DNA of 64,000 bases. Origin: an uncultured Candidatus Entotheonella sp. (GTDB lineage Bacteria; Tectomicrobia; Entotheonellia; Entotheonellales; Entotheonellaceae). Where the stretch lies: contig OY282375.1 in the NCBI GenBank assembly GCA_958295825.1, forward strand, positions 434,001 to 498,000, in the 5' to 3' direction. The stretch's first letter is position 1. Each line of letters starts with the position of its first letter. The notes under the pieces were generated by a model. It did not search any database. It was not told the DNA's origin and saw only the letters and a program-made list of their open reading frames with translations. A program made the translations under genes and the position numbers. Below, piece after piece: positions 1-7,294 of the stretch.

Positions 1-108
1 TTGCACGTCTTTGCGGCGCAGCCGACCACCGGGATCTTCGCGATTCGCACCAGTTATGAGCAGCAAAAGGACGTGCTAGTCGGCGCTGCCGAGCAGTAAT
101 TCCCTCCC
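1..108 (+). CDS. C-terminal end of an unidentified gene (5' end outside the window)
   Basis: Frame 1 is open from the first base to a TAA at 106-108 and gives 35 residues ending in VLVGAAEQ. The composition looks like real coding sequence (GC-rich third positions) and the frame has no stop. I do not recognise the family from so short a tail. Immediately downstream come insertion-sequence remnants, so this marks the left edge of the IS-rich island. Confidence 0.4.
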
Positions 109-120
109 TCGTCGAGGGCT

Positions 121-206
121 GCGGCTATCGCGGGGCGGACATGGCGCAGCCCGCATTGCCGGAGGCCGACGTGCTGATTGCCGACAAGGGTTTGAGTCCT
201 GAGCCT
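121..206 (+). mobile_element. Internally deleted remnant of the IS5-family element present at 3152-4097 and 11452-12299
   Basis: Bases 121-190 can be read as the transposase segment ending in VLIADKG, closely matching the same segment of the two longer copies. At about 190 the sequence jumps to GAGTCCTGAGCCT (194-206), which is the right terminus of those copies. The whole 3' part of the transposase between these points is missing, so this is a dead deletion derivative. Confidence 0.55.
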
Positions 207-251
207 GGGCCATCAGTCGTTGGCGCGGCGGGCTGAGTACCCAAAATCGCC

Positions 252-499
252 GCCTGCGTGAAGAACTTGCGGAGCGGGAGGCGGAAGCCGTGATTCCACC
301 CCGGCGCAATCGCGTGGAGGTGATTGCGTGCGACTTCGACACGTATCGCTGGGCGCCATCTGGCGGAGCATTTCTTTTGTCACCTCAAGCGGTTCCGTCG
401 TCTTGCGATGCGTTATGGACAAGAGTGATGTCAGCTACATGGCGATGATTCATGGGGTGAGTTCTCGTTTGGCGCTCGCCTAAATATCAACAGGCCCTA
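252..499 (+). mobile_element. 3' remnant of the IS5-family element found at 1893-2660
   Basis: Translation pieces such as REELAERE, AEAVIPPRRNRV, LAEHFFCHLKRFRRLAMRY and the end SSRLALA parallel the last third of the transposase encoded at 2400-2644. The frame is broken at least twice (around 350 and 420). The segment ends at 482-499 in an 18-base terminus that differs at one base from the terminus at 2643-2660. It is a decayed copy with no coding capacity of its own. Confidence 0.6.
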
Positions 500-504
500 A
501 AGCA

Positions 505-1008
505 TTAAACTTGCTTTGGCCCGGCGCCAGACCACCAGCTACACCCCATAGCGTCCGTGGGTCGTAACCTGCCATATGTACTGCTTTGCGCCGATAGCGG
601 ATACAGCCATTGAAAGTTCCCCGAACATGGCGACGGCACGTATTCATAGGCGCCTGTTACCCGCATCACCACACTCTGCGGCCAGTCGCTAGGTTTCAGG
701 ATGACCAGATCCTCGCACTGCATCGCCAGGTCATACCGGTGCCGGCCGGCCCCGACTCCGGCGTAAAACGAATGTTTGCCCCCGCGAATGTTCCAAAGCT
801 GGATACCAGCCGTCGGCGCCTCACCTGGGGGCCCTTGGCCGAGAAATTGTTTCCTTACTTCTTTCTGTATATCTCCTGGCGTCTCATATTGAGCAAGACT
901 TCCTACATCCCAGCCGATAGCAATCCGGTTGTTGGCTTTTGCCCACTGAATCATTCGCAGCTGATAGCATTTATCATGGTGAGCCATTAGTCGCCATACG
1001 TTCACCAT
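505..1008 (-). CDS. PUA/EVE-like domain protein, probably truncated, possibly from a restriction gene
   Basis: The start is set at the ATG at 1008 because AAGGAG lies 7 bases upstream of it; the frame stays open further upstream but without a ribosome site. The product is about 167 aa. It shows an early IAIGWD-x-G-x-LAQY motif, then a segment ending CEDLVILKPSDWPQSVVMRV. This pattern (IGW, then a GD/ED-L-V strand, then R-V-TG) resembles the PUA/EVE-like modules found on Mrr- and McrB-type restriction proteins. After about residue 135 the sequence turns low-quality (SWWSGAGPKQV) and runs toward the IS remnant at 499, so the C-terminus is probably frameshifted or cut off. Family assignment is inference from motif shape. 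Confidence 0.4.
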   Translation of the reverse strand: MVNVWRLMAHHDKCYQLRMIQWAKANNRIAIGWDVGSLAQYETPGDIQKEVRKQFLGQGPPGEAPTAGIQLWNIRGGKHSFYAGVGAGRHRYDLAMQCEDLVILKPSDWPQSVVMRVTGAYEYVPSPCSGNFQWLYPLSAQSSTYGRLRPTDAMGCSWWSGAGPKQV

Positions 1009-1420
1009 CACTTCGCTCCTTCTATCGAGATACGCCATAGAAGACGAAATTGTCTTCCAGCTATAGGGAAGGGTTCCCGAGAAGCCATCCGCCCAACTTC
1101 GCATAATCCATCATTATGTCAACTTTCAGTCGGCGTAGGCGCTGGACGGGACAGGCTTCGGGGGGAATTTCCCACCACGTGCGGCGAGGGTCGGCGTGGT
1201 TGCTGAAGGCGCGAAAGCGTCGGTGGGGCAGGGGTGGGAAGCTTCTCAGCCGGACAGACAACCGACGCCGCGAAAGATTTTCCCGTGCCGGTCTGGGTTC
1301 TCCCGCCGGCGCAGAGGCCTACCTTCCAACTCTTTGCCTTTGGTTGTTATCAGAGTGGGCGGGTAGCGTAAGCGAAGCGCAGCTTGCAGTCTGGCACTGC
1401 TCACCGATCGCAAAGTAACC
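1009..1420. other. Stretch without a supportable gene
   Basis: The short frames here have arginine-rich, low-information translations and no ribosome-binding sites. The only functional signal is the Shine-Dalgarno for the minus-strand gene starting at 1008 (within 1015-1021). I see no RNA gene, repeat or terminator. Confidence 0.4.
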
Positions 1421-1621
1421 TCATGCCATTAGGACCTTGTCGCGGACGAAGTGAGCACAAATCACCTTGCGTCAGGCCATGGTGCCGTCGAAAATAGCAG
1501 GCAACGGCTTCCTTTGACGCTGCGGTGGACATCTTCCAGTCCCCGCCTTGGTGTGTATGCCATACCTCAGTGCGCTGGCTGAATATCCCCCGTTCACCTC
1601 GTCCTCGGTGACGGTGACCAT
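1421..1621 (-). pseudogene. HicB-like antitoxin pseudogene (short family often mis-named 2-oxoisovalerate dehydrogenase E1 beta)
   Basis: Starting from the ATG at 1621 the reading begins VTVTEDEVNGGYSASAL, then GIHTKAG, the hallmark opening of the single-domain HicB-like family (E-x-GGY-x-A-x-AL, then I-x-T). The frame then shifts. The next conserved block KEAVACYF is in another frame, and the closing block AHFVRDKVLMA is preceded by an in-frame TGA. The total span of 67 codons equals the family's usual 65-75 aa. One frameshift plus one stop in an otherwise colinear gene means it is dead. No HicA toxin gene is recognisable beside it. Confidence 0.5.
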
Positions 1622-1892
1622 TGCGGCGTGCAGGTCTGCAGGAGATCAATACCCAGGCAGCCGAACAATTATTGAACCAGCCTCCCTCTCAACCGTGTCG
1701 TTCCTTGAACCAAGTGCGGAGTATGTCATCGTGGGCCATCTCCAGCTGCCGTTTTTCACTCAACATGCGCCTGGGTTCACACGAGACTGAGCCTCTCGCA
1801 ATAGCTGTTCCTCCTCTTCTGGTGTCAACTTAGTCTCGAAAATTGAGGGGAATTCAACCCTCAATCCAGATCAGCCAAGTGGAGGTGGACAC

Positions 1893-2644
1893 GTGGCGCG
1901 AAGAATCCTCAGCGACTCGCAATGGGCACGCGTGGCGCTATTGCTACCTGGAAAGAACGGCGACCCAGGACGCTCCGCAAGAGACAATCGGGAGTTCCTC
2001 GAAGCCGTCCTGTGGATGGCTCGCACCGGAGCTCCATGGCGCGATTTACCCAGCGAGTTCGGGCTGTGGAACTCGCTGTTCCAACGTTTCCGGAGGTGGG
2101 CGCACAAAGGCGTCTTCGAGCGAGTTTTCAAGGAATTATCAGCCGCCGCCGACTTCGAGTACGTGCTGGTCGACGGCTCCATCGTACGGCTCCATCAACA
2201 CGGCGCCGGGGCTCAAGGGGGACCCGCAGCCAAGCCGTCGGTCGCTCGCGGGGTGGCCCAAGCACGAAGATCAGCGTGAGGGTCGACGCCCTGGGCAATT
2301 TGGTGAAATTCGTCCTGCTGCCGGGCCAGCGCCACGACCTGATCGGCGTTCCTTCTTTGCTTGATGGCGTCGCGTTCGAGGCGTTGATTGCAGAGCGAGC
2401 CTACGACAGCAACGCCTTGCGCGCCGAGTTGAAAGAGCGGGGTGCGATGGCGGTGATTCCCCCCAAGTCGAATCGCGTTGATGAGATCGACTACGACGTG
2501 GAGATGTACAAGTGGCGTCATCTGGTGGAGAATTTCTTTTGTGACCTCAAACACTTCCGTCGTCTTGCGATGCGTTTTGAGAAGACGGACGTCAGTTACG
2601 CCGCGGTGATTCATACGGTGAGTTCTCGCTTGGCGCTTGCCTAA
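1893..2644 (+). CDS. IS5-family transposase in two overlapping frames (orfA/orfB)
   Basis: OrfA (GTG at 1893 to 2279) starts ARRILSDSQWARV and contains the first catalytic segment VLVDGS. OrfB carries AERAYDSNALR and the ENFFCDLKHFRRLAMRF block and ends at 2644. The two halves join in a single coherent protein of about 250 aa if the ribosome slips -1 in CAAGGGGGACC near 2215-2222, giving QGGTRSQAVGRSRGG. Two-frame organisation with -1 slippage is known in the IS427 group of IS5. Here the slip site is a G run rather than an A run, so an indel is an equally good explanation. Confidence 0.7.
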
Positions 2645-2660
2645 ATGTCAACAGGCCCTA
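1893..2660 (+). mobile_element. IS5-family element, right end defined, left end not found
   Basis: The element carries the two-frame transposase at 1893-2644. Its right terminus is the 18-mer at 2643-2660, whose complement reads TAGGGCCTGTTGACATTT. The same 18-mer occurs alone at 60574-60591 and in variant form at 482-499. I could not find the matching left terminus in 1622-1892, so the left end may be deleted. Confidence 0.6.
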
Positions 2661-3165
2661 GTAGTTTTTTCTTACCACTACTACAAAGGGCCCTTTCGTC
2701 AAGACTATCCATTCGATCATCCATCAGACCTTTCATTGGACCATCGAAGAGGTTGTTACCATTGCGAGAGGTTAAATTTTCGGTATTGATAGGCCGGGCG
2801 ATAGGCAGACGTTCGTAGTTGATTTCTTCCAAGCGCTGGCGCAAACGATGTTCGCTGCCACGAAGAAGTATCTCACACGGCAGGGCATCCGCTGCGAAGC
2901 CTACACGGCCAACGGAATTACGCCGGCCATGATAAATAATGGCGTCTTGATCCCTCAATTTACGAAGACAGTGTTTGAGCGTAAAAGCAGAGACTCCGGT
3001 TGTCTGACTGATCCGCTGCAGGGTAGTGGTCCTCCCTTGCAGCCATCGCAGGCAGTAGTAGAGGACAGCTTGGTTTTCGCTCAAAATCAGGTTCTTTGGG
3101 GATCTGGAATCGGCAGGTATTTCATTGGGCCGTTCAACGGGCCTTTGATTAGGCTCAGGACTCAT
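2641..3165 (-). pseudogene. Winged-helix-like gene fragment trapped between two IS elements
   Basis: The frame runs 174 codons, but its first codons (MSPEP) lie inside the terminus of the IS at 3152-4097 and its last codons (GKKKLLGPVDI) lie at and inside the end of the IS at 2660. The host-derived part is therefore about 2661-3151. It contains NQAVLYYCLRWL followed by ISQTTGVSAFTLKHCLRKL, which looks like a helix-turn-helix/winged-helix module, then a charged region EHRLRQRLEEINYERLP. I cannot name the parent gene; a replication or mobilisation regulator is possible. Both ends are replaced by IS sequence. Confidence 0.4.
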
Positions 3166-3922
3166 AACCAGAAACTAACCGTGGCAGCTATGCAGATGGC
3201 ACTGAAGAACGTATGCGCACAGCGGTCGTAACGAGTGGCGATGCGGCGCCAATCCTTCAGCCTGCCAAACAGGCGCTCAATGAGGTTACGGCTCTTGTAC
3301 AACTCGGTGTCGTAGATGATGGGCTCTTTGCGCTTGGCGCGGCCTGGAATGCAGGACTTGATGCCACGTTCGGCAAGGGCCTCGCGCAACCTGTCGCTGT
3401 CATAACCCTTGTCGGCTATCAGGACATCGGCTTTCGGTAGGGCGTCAAGTACCGGATCAGCCCCGCGGTAGTCGCTGACCTGCCCCGCCGTCAACCGCAG
3501 CACGACGGGCTTGCCATCGCCGTCGCAGACGGCGTGGAGCTTCGAGTTCAGCCCGCCCCGGGTGCGTCCGATGCAGCGCGAAAGCCCCCCTTTTTCAGCA
3601 AGCTGGCTGCGGTACGATGCGCTTTGAGATGGGTGCTGTCGATCATGATCGTCTTGGTGGCGGTGCTTTCGGCAGCCAGGGCTTGGAAGATGCGGTCGAA
3701 GACCCCGGCCCTGCTCCAGCGCACGAAGCGATTGTAGAGTGTCTTGTGGGGTCCGTAACAGGCGGGCGCGTCGCGCCACCTCAGCCCATAGCGGATGACG
3801 TGGATGATACCGCTGATGACCTTTCGGTCATCGACGCGTGGGACGCCGCGCCCCTTGTTGGGTAACAGGGGTTTGAGTCGGTTAAACGGGTCGTCGGACA
3901 GCCAGAAGTGATGCTCGGACAT
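3162..3922 (-). CDS. IS5-family transposase (two-frame) of copy 1
   Basis: The start MSEHHFWLSDD at 3922 follows GGAGAGCGATC. OrfA has RDAPACYGPHKTLYNRFVRW and the IMIDSTHLKAH catalytic strand. OrfB has GGLNSKLHAV, VLIADKGYDSDRLR and NLIERLFGRLKDWRRIATRYD (DDE glutamate region), then stops TGA at 3162. The frames join at GAAAAAGGGGGGC, an A5G6 run suited to -1 slippage, giving about 252 aa. Unlike copy 2 there is no other frame damage, so this copy could be active apart from the insertion in its 5' leader. Confidence 0.75.
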
Positions 3923-3936
3923 GATCGCTCTCCTAG

Positions 3937-4032
3937 AGCACTTTCGGAGCAGATTGACTTGCACCCGAAACCACGACATTGCTGTGCTTTGCGAGTTGGT
4001 CCCTCGATAATTCCATTAGATACGGAAATGCT
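3937..4032. repeat. 96-bp MITE-like insertion nested in the IS leader, CTAG target duplication
   Basis: Comparison with copy 2 (11512-11526) shows that the sequence CTCCTAGTGGCG is interrupted here. One CTAG lies at 3933-3936, another at 4033-4036, and the 96 bp between are absent from copy 2. Its ends are imperfect inverted repeats: AGCACTTTCGG on the left and, read from the right, AGCATTTCCGT. Small size, inverted ends, a 4-bp CTAG duplication and no coding capacity fit a miniature element mobilised by an IS5-type transposase that duplicates YTAR sites. Confidence 0.7.
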
Positions 4033-4254
4033 CTAGTGGCGTCAGCGTGTTGACTCTCATCACAGGCCCCATGATACCCTTTTATAGGTCCTGAGCCTAG
4101 TGCAAAGGATGCCCCGCGAAGCTTCACGACCACACGGCTTTTGACGCAGCAGCCAAAATACGATAGAACTCAGCACTTCCCAGCTTTCACTGCATCATCC
4201 CACTACGCTGGCTCGTCCTGCGACGCCCTCGCCCAACACACTTGGAGGATCACC

Positions 4255-5487
4255 ATGCCCAGGCTTCAATTTGGCGCCTTTCTTGCCCCGCACCACCCGA
4301 TCGCCGAGAACCCGACGCTGCAGTTCCGCGGCGACCTGGACTTCGTGGAACACTTGGACAAGCTCGGCTTCGACGAGTTCTGGTGCGGGGAACATCACTC
4401 GACGGGCTGGGAGATGATCGCCTCCCCGGAGATGTTTCTGGCGGCTGCCGGTGAGCGCACCCATCGCATCAAGCTCGGCACGGGCGTGGTGTCGCTGCCG
4501 TACCATCACCCCTTCATCGTGGCGCAGCGCATCGTGCAGCTTGATCACATGACGGGTGGCCGCGCCATCTTCGGCTCCGGACCGGGGGCGTTGCCCTCGG
4601 ACGCCCACACGCTGGGCATCGACCCCATGGTGCAGCGCGACCGGCAGGACGAGGCGATTGGCGTCATCCGACGCCTGTTGCGGGGTGAGGAGCGCTTCAG
4701 CTACGAGTCGGACTGGTTCACCCTGCGCGACGCGCGCCTGCACCTGCTGCCGCTGCAGGAGGACCTGCCGTTTGCCGTCGCCTCCATTATCAGCCCCTCC
4801 GGCATGACCCTGGCGGGCAAGCACGGCACCGGGGTCCTGTCGATCGGCTCAATGTCCACCGAAGGGTTGCAGGCCCTGCCGCTGCAGTGGAGCTTCGCGG
4901 AGGAAGCGGCGGCCAAATACGGCAACACCGTGGACCGCCGCGACTGGCGCATCGTTATGACGTGGCATATTGCCGAAACGCGCGAGCAGGCCCGCAAGGA
5001 GGCGAGAGAGGGGCTGATGCACTGGCACAACGAATACACGGTGGGCACCCTGATGCGGCCCGGCGTGGAGGCGTTCAGCGACCCGGACGAGGCGGTGGAC
5101 AAGACGGCGTTCAGCGAGGATTCGGCGTCGGTGATCGGCACGCCCGACGACTTGGTGGCCGCCATCCACCGCATGACGGAGTTGACCGGCGGTTTCGGCA
5201 CGGTCATCGGCTTCGTGCACGACTGGGCGAACCGGGAGAATACACTGCGCAGCTGGGACCTGGTGGCTCGCTACGTCATTCCGAAGGCGAACGGCATGCT
5301 GGCGGCATACCGCGAGTCGCGCCAGTTCGTGGTGGAACACCGCGACTCGTTCCAGCGTGCCAACCAAGCGGTGTTGTCCAAAATCATGGAAAATGAGCGC
5401 GCCGCCGCGGCGGCGGAGCAAACCGGCAACGGGCGCTTCGCCATCCCGGCGCATCACGCGCCGGACATGGAGAAAACGCCGTCGTAA
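4255..5487 (+). CDS. LLM-class flavin-dependent monooxygenase (bacterial luciferase-like)
   Basis: This is a 410-aa protein. The start is the ATG at 4255, with GGAGGA 5 bases upstream. The upstream in-frame extension from 4141 reads non-coding. The N-terminus LQFGAFLAPHHP is followed by a beta-barrel pattern typical of F420/FMN-dependent luciferase-like enzymes: FDEFWCGEHHSTGW (EHH motif), KLGTGVVSLPYHHPF, then DHMTGGRAIFGSGPG and FAVASIISPSGM. Such enzymes oxidise small organic substrates with reduced flavin supplied by a partner reductase. No reductase gene is adjacent. It converges on an amidase gene 17 bp away. The substrate cannot be told from the sequence. Confidence 0.85.
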   Translation: MPRLQFGAFLAPHHPIAENPTLQFRGDLDFVEHLDKLGFDEFWCGEHHSTGWEMIASPEMFLAAAGERTHRIKLGTGVVSLPYHHPFIVAQRIVQLDHMTGGRAIFGSGPGALPSDAHTLGIDPMVQRDRQDEAIGVIRRLLRGEERFSYESDWFTLRDARLHLLPLQEDLPFAVASIISPSGMTLAGKHGTGVLSIGSMSTEGLQALPLQWSFAEEAAAKYGNTVDRRDWRIVMTWHIAETREQARKEAREGLMHWHNEYTVGTLMRPGVEAFSDPDEAVDKTAFSEDSASVIGTPDDLVAAIHRMTELTGGFGTVIGFVHDWANRENTLRSWDLVARYVIPKANGMLAAYRESRQFVVEHRDSFQRANQAVLSKIMENERAAAAAEQTGNGRFAIPAHHAPDMEKTPS

Positions 5488-5504
5488 GGTGGGACACGGG
5501 GGAA

Positions 5505-6953
5505 TCAGTAGCCGGGCGGCGGGGTGAAGGCGAAACCAGCGCCTTCGAGCAGCTTGGCGAGGCCGATGGTTTTGAGGTCGCCGAACTCCGGCCCGATGAT
5601 CTGCACCCCGATGGGCAAGCCGTCGGCGCTCGGACCCGTCGGCACGATGGTGGCTGGCAGGTAGGCGCAGATCGCCAGACCAGCCCAGAAAATCTGCTGG
5701 AAATACGGCTGCGGTACGCCGTCCACCTTGATCGTCCGCTTCTCAAAACGCTGGTGGTCGTGCTCGAACGCCGGCGTCGCCATGATCGGCGTAATCAGCG
5801 CGTCATGCGTCTTGAAAAAGTCATGCCAGGCCCAGCGCAGATGGGTGCGCGCCTCGTTGGCCTTCGCATATTCCCAGTGGGTAGCGGTTTGCCGCCGCAG
5901 CGTGCGGGCGTGGTCGCTCTGGTCATCGGCGCTCAGGGACGCAACGTCCGCTCGCATCTTGGTATAGGCGTCCTGCGGCTGCCGGGCGGCCAGCGTGGCA
6001 TGCAGAAGCAGTTGATAGACGTCATTGGCCTCATGCGCCACGAACTCCGGCCTAGCCGTTTCGTCCACTGTACCCCCCGACTGTAAGATGGCCTCGGCAA
6101 CGGCCTCGACTCTCTCCACCACCTCCCGACTCACCGGCGCAAGGTCGTCATTCTTCCATACCGCCACGCGATAATCGGCCAGCGACGTCTGGCTGGGCGT
6201 TTGCAGGTCCAGCCGATAACCGGCCCGCTGCAACTCGTCGGGACCGGCGGCGGCCTGCACGCTAAGTTCAAGGTCCGCGGCGCTGCGCGCCAGCGGGCCA
6301 ATGACGGAAAGATCCGACTGCGCCAGGATGCCCGGCGTGGCGTGGCCTCGGGGCGGCAGCAGGCCCCACGTCGGCTTGTGCCCGAAAACGCCGCAAAAGT
6401 GGGCCGGATTGCGGATCGAGCCGCCGATGTCCGAGCCAATCTCCAAGGCCGTCATACCGCTGGCCAGGGCCGCCGCGGAGCCGCCCGACGAACCGCCGGG
6501 GCCGCGCTGCGGATTCCACGGGTTGTTGGTGGTGCCGTAGACGTCGTTGTAGCTCTGGAAATCCGCCAGCCATAGCGGCACGTTCGTCTTGCCGAAAATC
6601 ACCGCCCCGGCCGCCTTCAGCCGCTGGATCGCCAGCGCGTCCTCGGCGGCGACGTTGTCCTTCAACTGCGGCGAGCCAAACGTCGTTGGCAGCCCCGCCA
6701 CGTTAAACGACTCCTTGCACGTCATCGGCACGCCGTGCAGCGGCCCCCACACCTCGCCGCGCGCCAGCACCGCGTCGGCCTGCCGGGCGCGTTCGCGGGC
6801 GCGGTCGGCGTCCTGTACGATGATGGCATTGAGCTGCGGGTTGAAGTGGCTCACACGCTCCAGATAGTGATCGAGAAGCTCCAGGCAGCCAATCTGCCGG
6901 TCGCGGATCAATTGCGCCAACTCAGCGGCCGGCTTGAACGTCACGTCAGTCAT
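5505..6953 (-). CDS. Amidase signature family hydrolase
   Basis: This is a 482-aa protein. The ATG at 6953 is preferred because AAAGGAAGG lies directly upstream; an earlier TTG at 6968 would overlap that site. The amidase signature is complete: GVPMTCKESFNVAG provides the catalytic Lys, GPGGSSGGSAAALASG the Ser of the Gly/Ser loop, and EIGSDIGGSIRNPA the nucleophilic Ser. The length is normal for the family. It is likely cytoplasmic, with no signal peptide. It probably hydrolyses a small amide, but the substrate is unknown. A frame such as GatA is unlikely because no gatC or gatB is nearby and the gene sits in a mobile island. Confidence 0.88.
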   Translation of the reverse strand: MTDVTFKPAAELAQLIRDRQIGCLELLDHYLERVSHFNPQLNAIIVQDADRARERARQADAVLARGEVWGPLHGVPMTCKESFNVAGLPTTFGSPQLKDNVAAEDALAIQRLKAAGAVIFGKTNVPLWLADFQSYNDVYGTTNNPWNPQRGPGGSSGGSAAALASGMTALEIGSDIGGSIRNPAHFCGVFGHKPTWGLLPPRGHATPGILAQSDLSVIGPLARSAADLELSVQAAAGPDELQRAGYRLDLQTPSQTSLADYRVAVWKNDDLAPVSREVVERVEAVAEAILQSGGTVDETARPEFVAHEANDVYQLLLHATLAARQPQDAYTKMRADVASLSADDQSDHARTLRRQTATHWEYAKANEARTHLRWAWHDFFKTHDALITPIMATPAFEHDHQRFEKRTIKVDGVPQPYFQQIFWAGLAICAYLPATIVPTGPSADGLPIGVQIIGPEFGDLKTIGLAKLLEGAGFAFTPPPGY

Positions 6954-7165
6954 GCCCCTTCCTTTCAATTTCGAATTATGGATTTGGGATTGCGGAGCTA
7001 AAAAAACCCTTACAATCCAAAATCAGAAATCAAAAACCGAGACCGCCAAAGGATGCCGAACTGAAGTTTGTGACGAATACAACGCTGGTAGACATCCTTA
7101 TACGTGCATGTTGTTGATGGTTACCCCTGTCATAACCCGAACCACGCCGTGCAAACAACCTCCTA

Positions 7166-7294
7166 GGCTCAGGACCTATAAAAAGGTCTCATGGGGCCTG
7201 TGATGAGAGTCAACACGCTGACGCCACAAGGAGAGCGATCATGTCCGAGCACTTCTTCTGGCTGTCCGACGACCAGGTTGACCGACTCAAACCC
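7166..7294 (+). mobile_element. 5' end of the IS5-family element, fused to hsdS
   Basis: From GGCTCAGGACC (preceded by TA at 7164-7165) through the start codon at 7241 to about 7294, the sequence matches the first 130 bp of the copies at 11452 and 4097 (reading leftward). It includes their leader, ribosome site and the first 18 codons. After ACCGACTCAAACCC the match ends abruptly and HsdS sequence begins in frame. No right terminus is present. Confidence 0.75.

Larger units (their letters stand above)
3152..4097 (-). mobile_element. IS5-family (IS427-group-like) element copy 1, 946 bp, with a nested insertion
   Basis: The ends are inverted repeats beginning GGCTCAGGAC, flanked on both sides by TA, the target duplication expected of this group. 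A second copy lies at 11452-12299, and partial copies at 121-206 and 7166-7294. Copy 1 is 98 bp longer than copy 2. This is exactly explained by a 100-bp insertion (3937-4036) in its leader minus a 2-bp difference in a G run within the transposase gene of copy 2. Confidence 0.8.
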
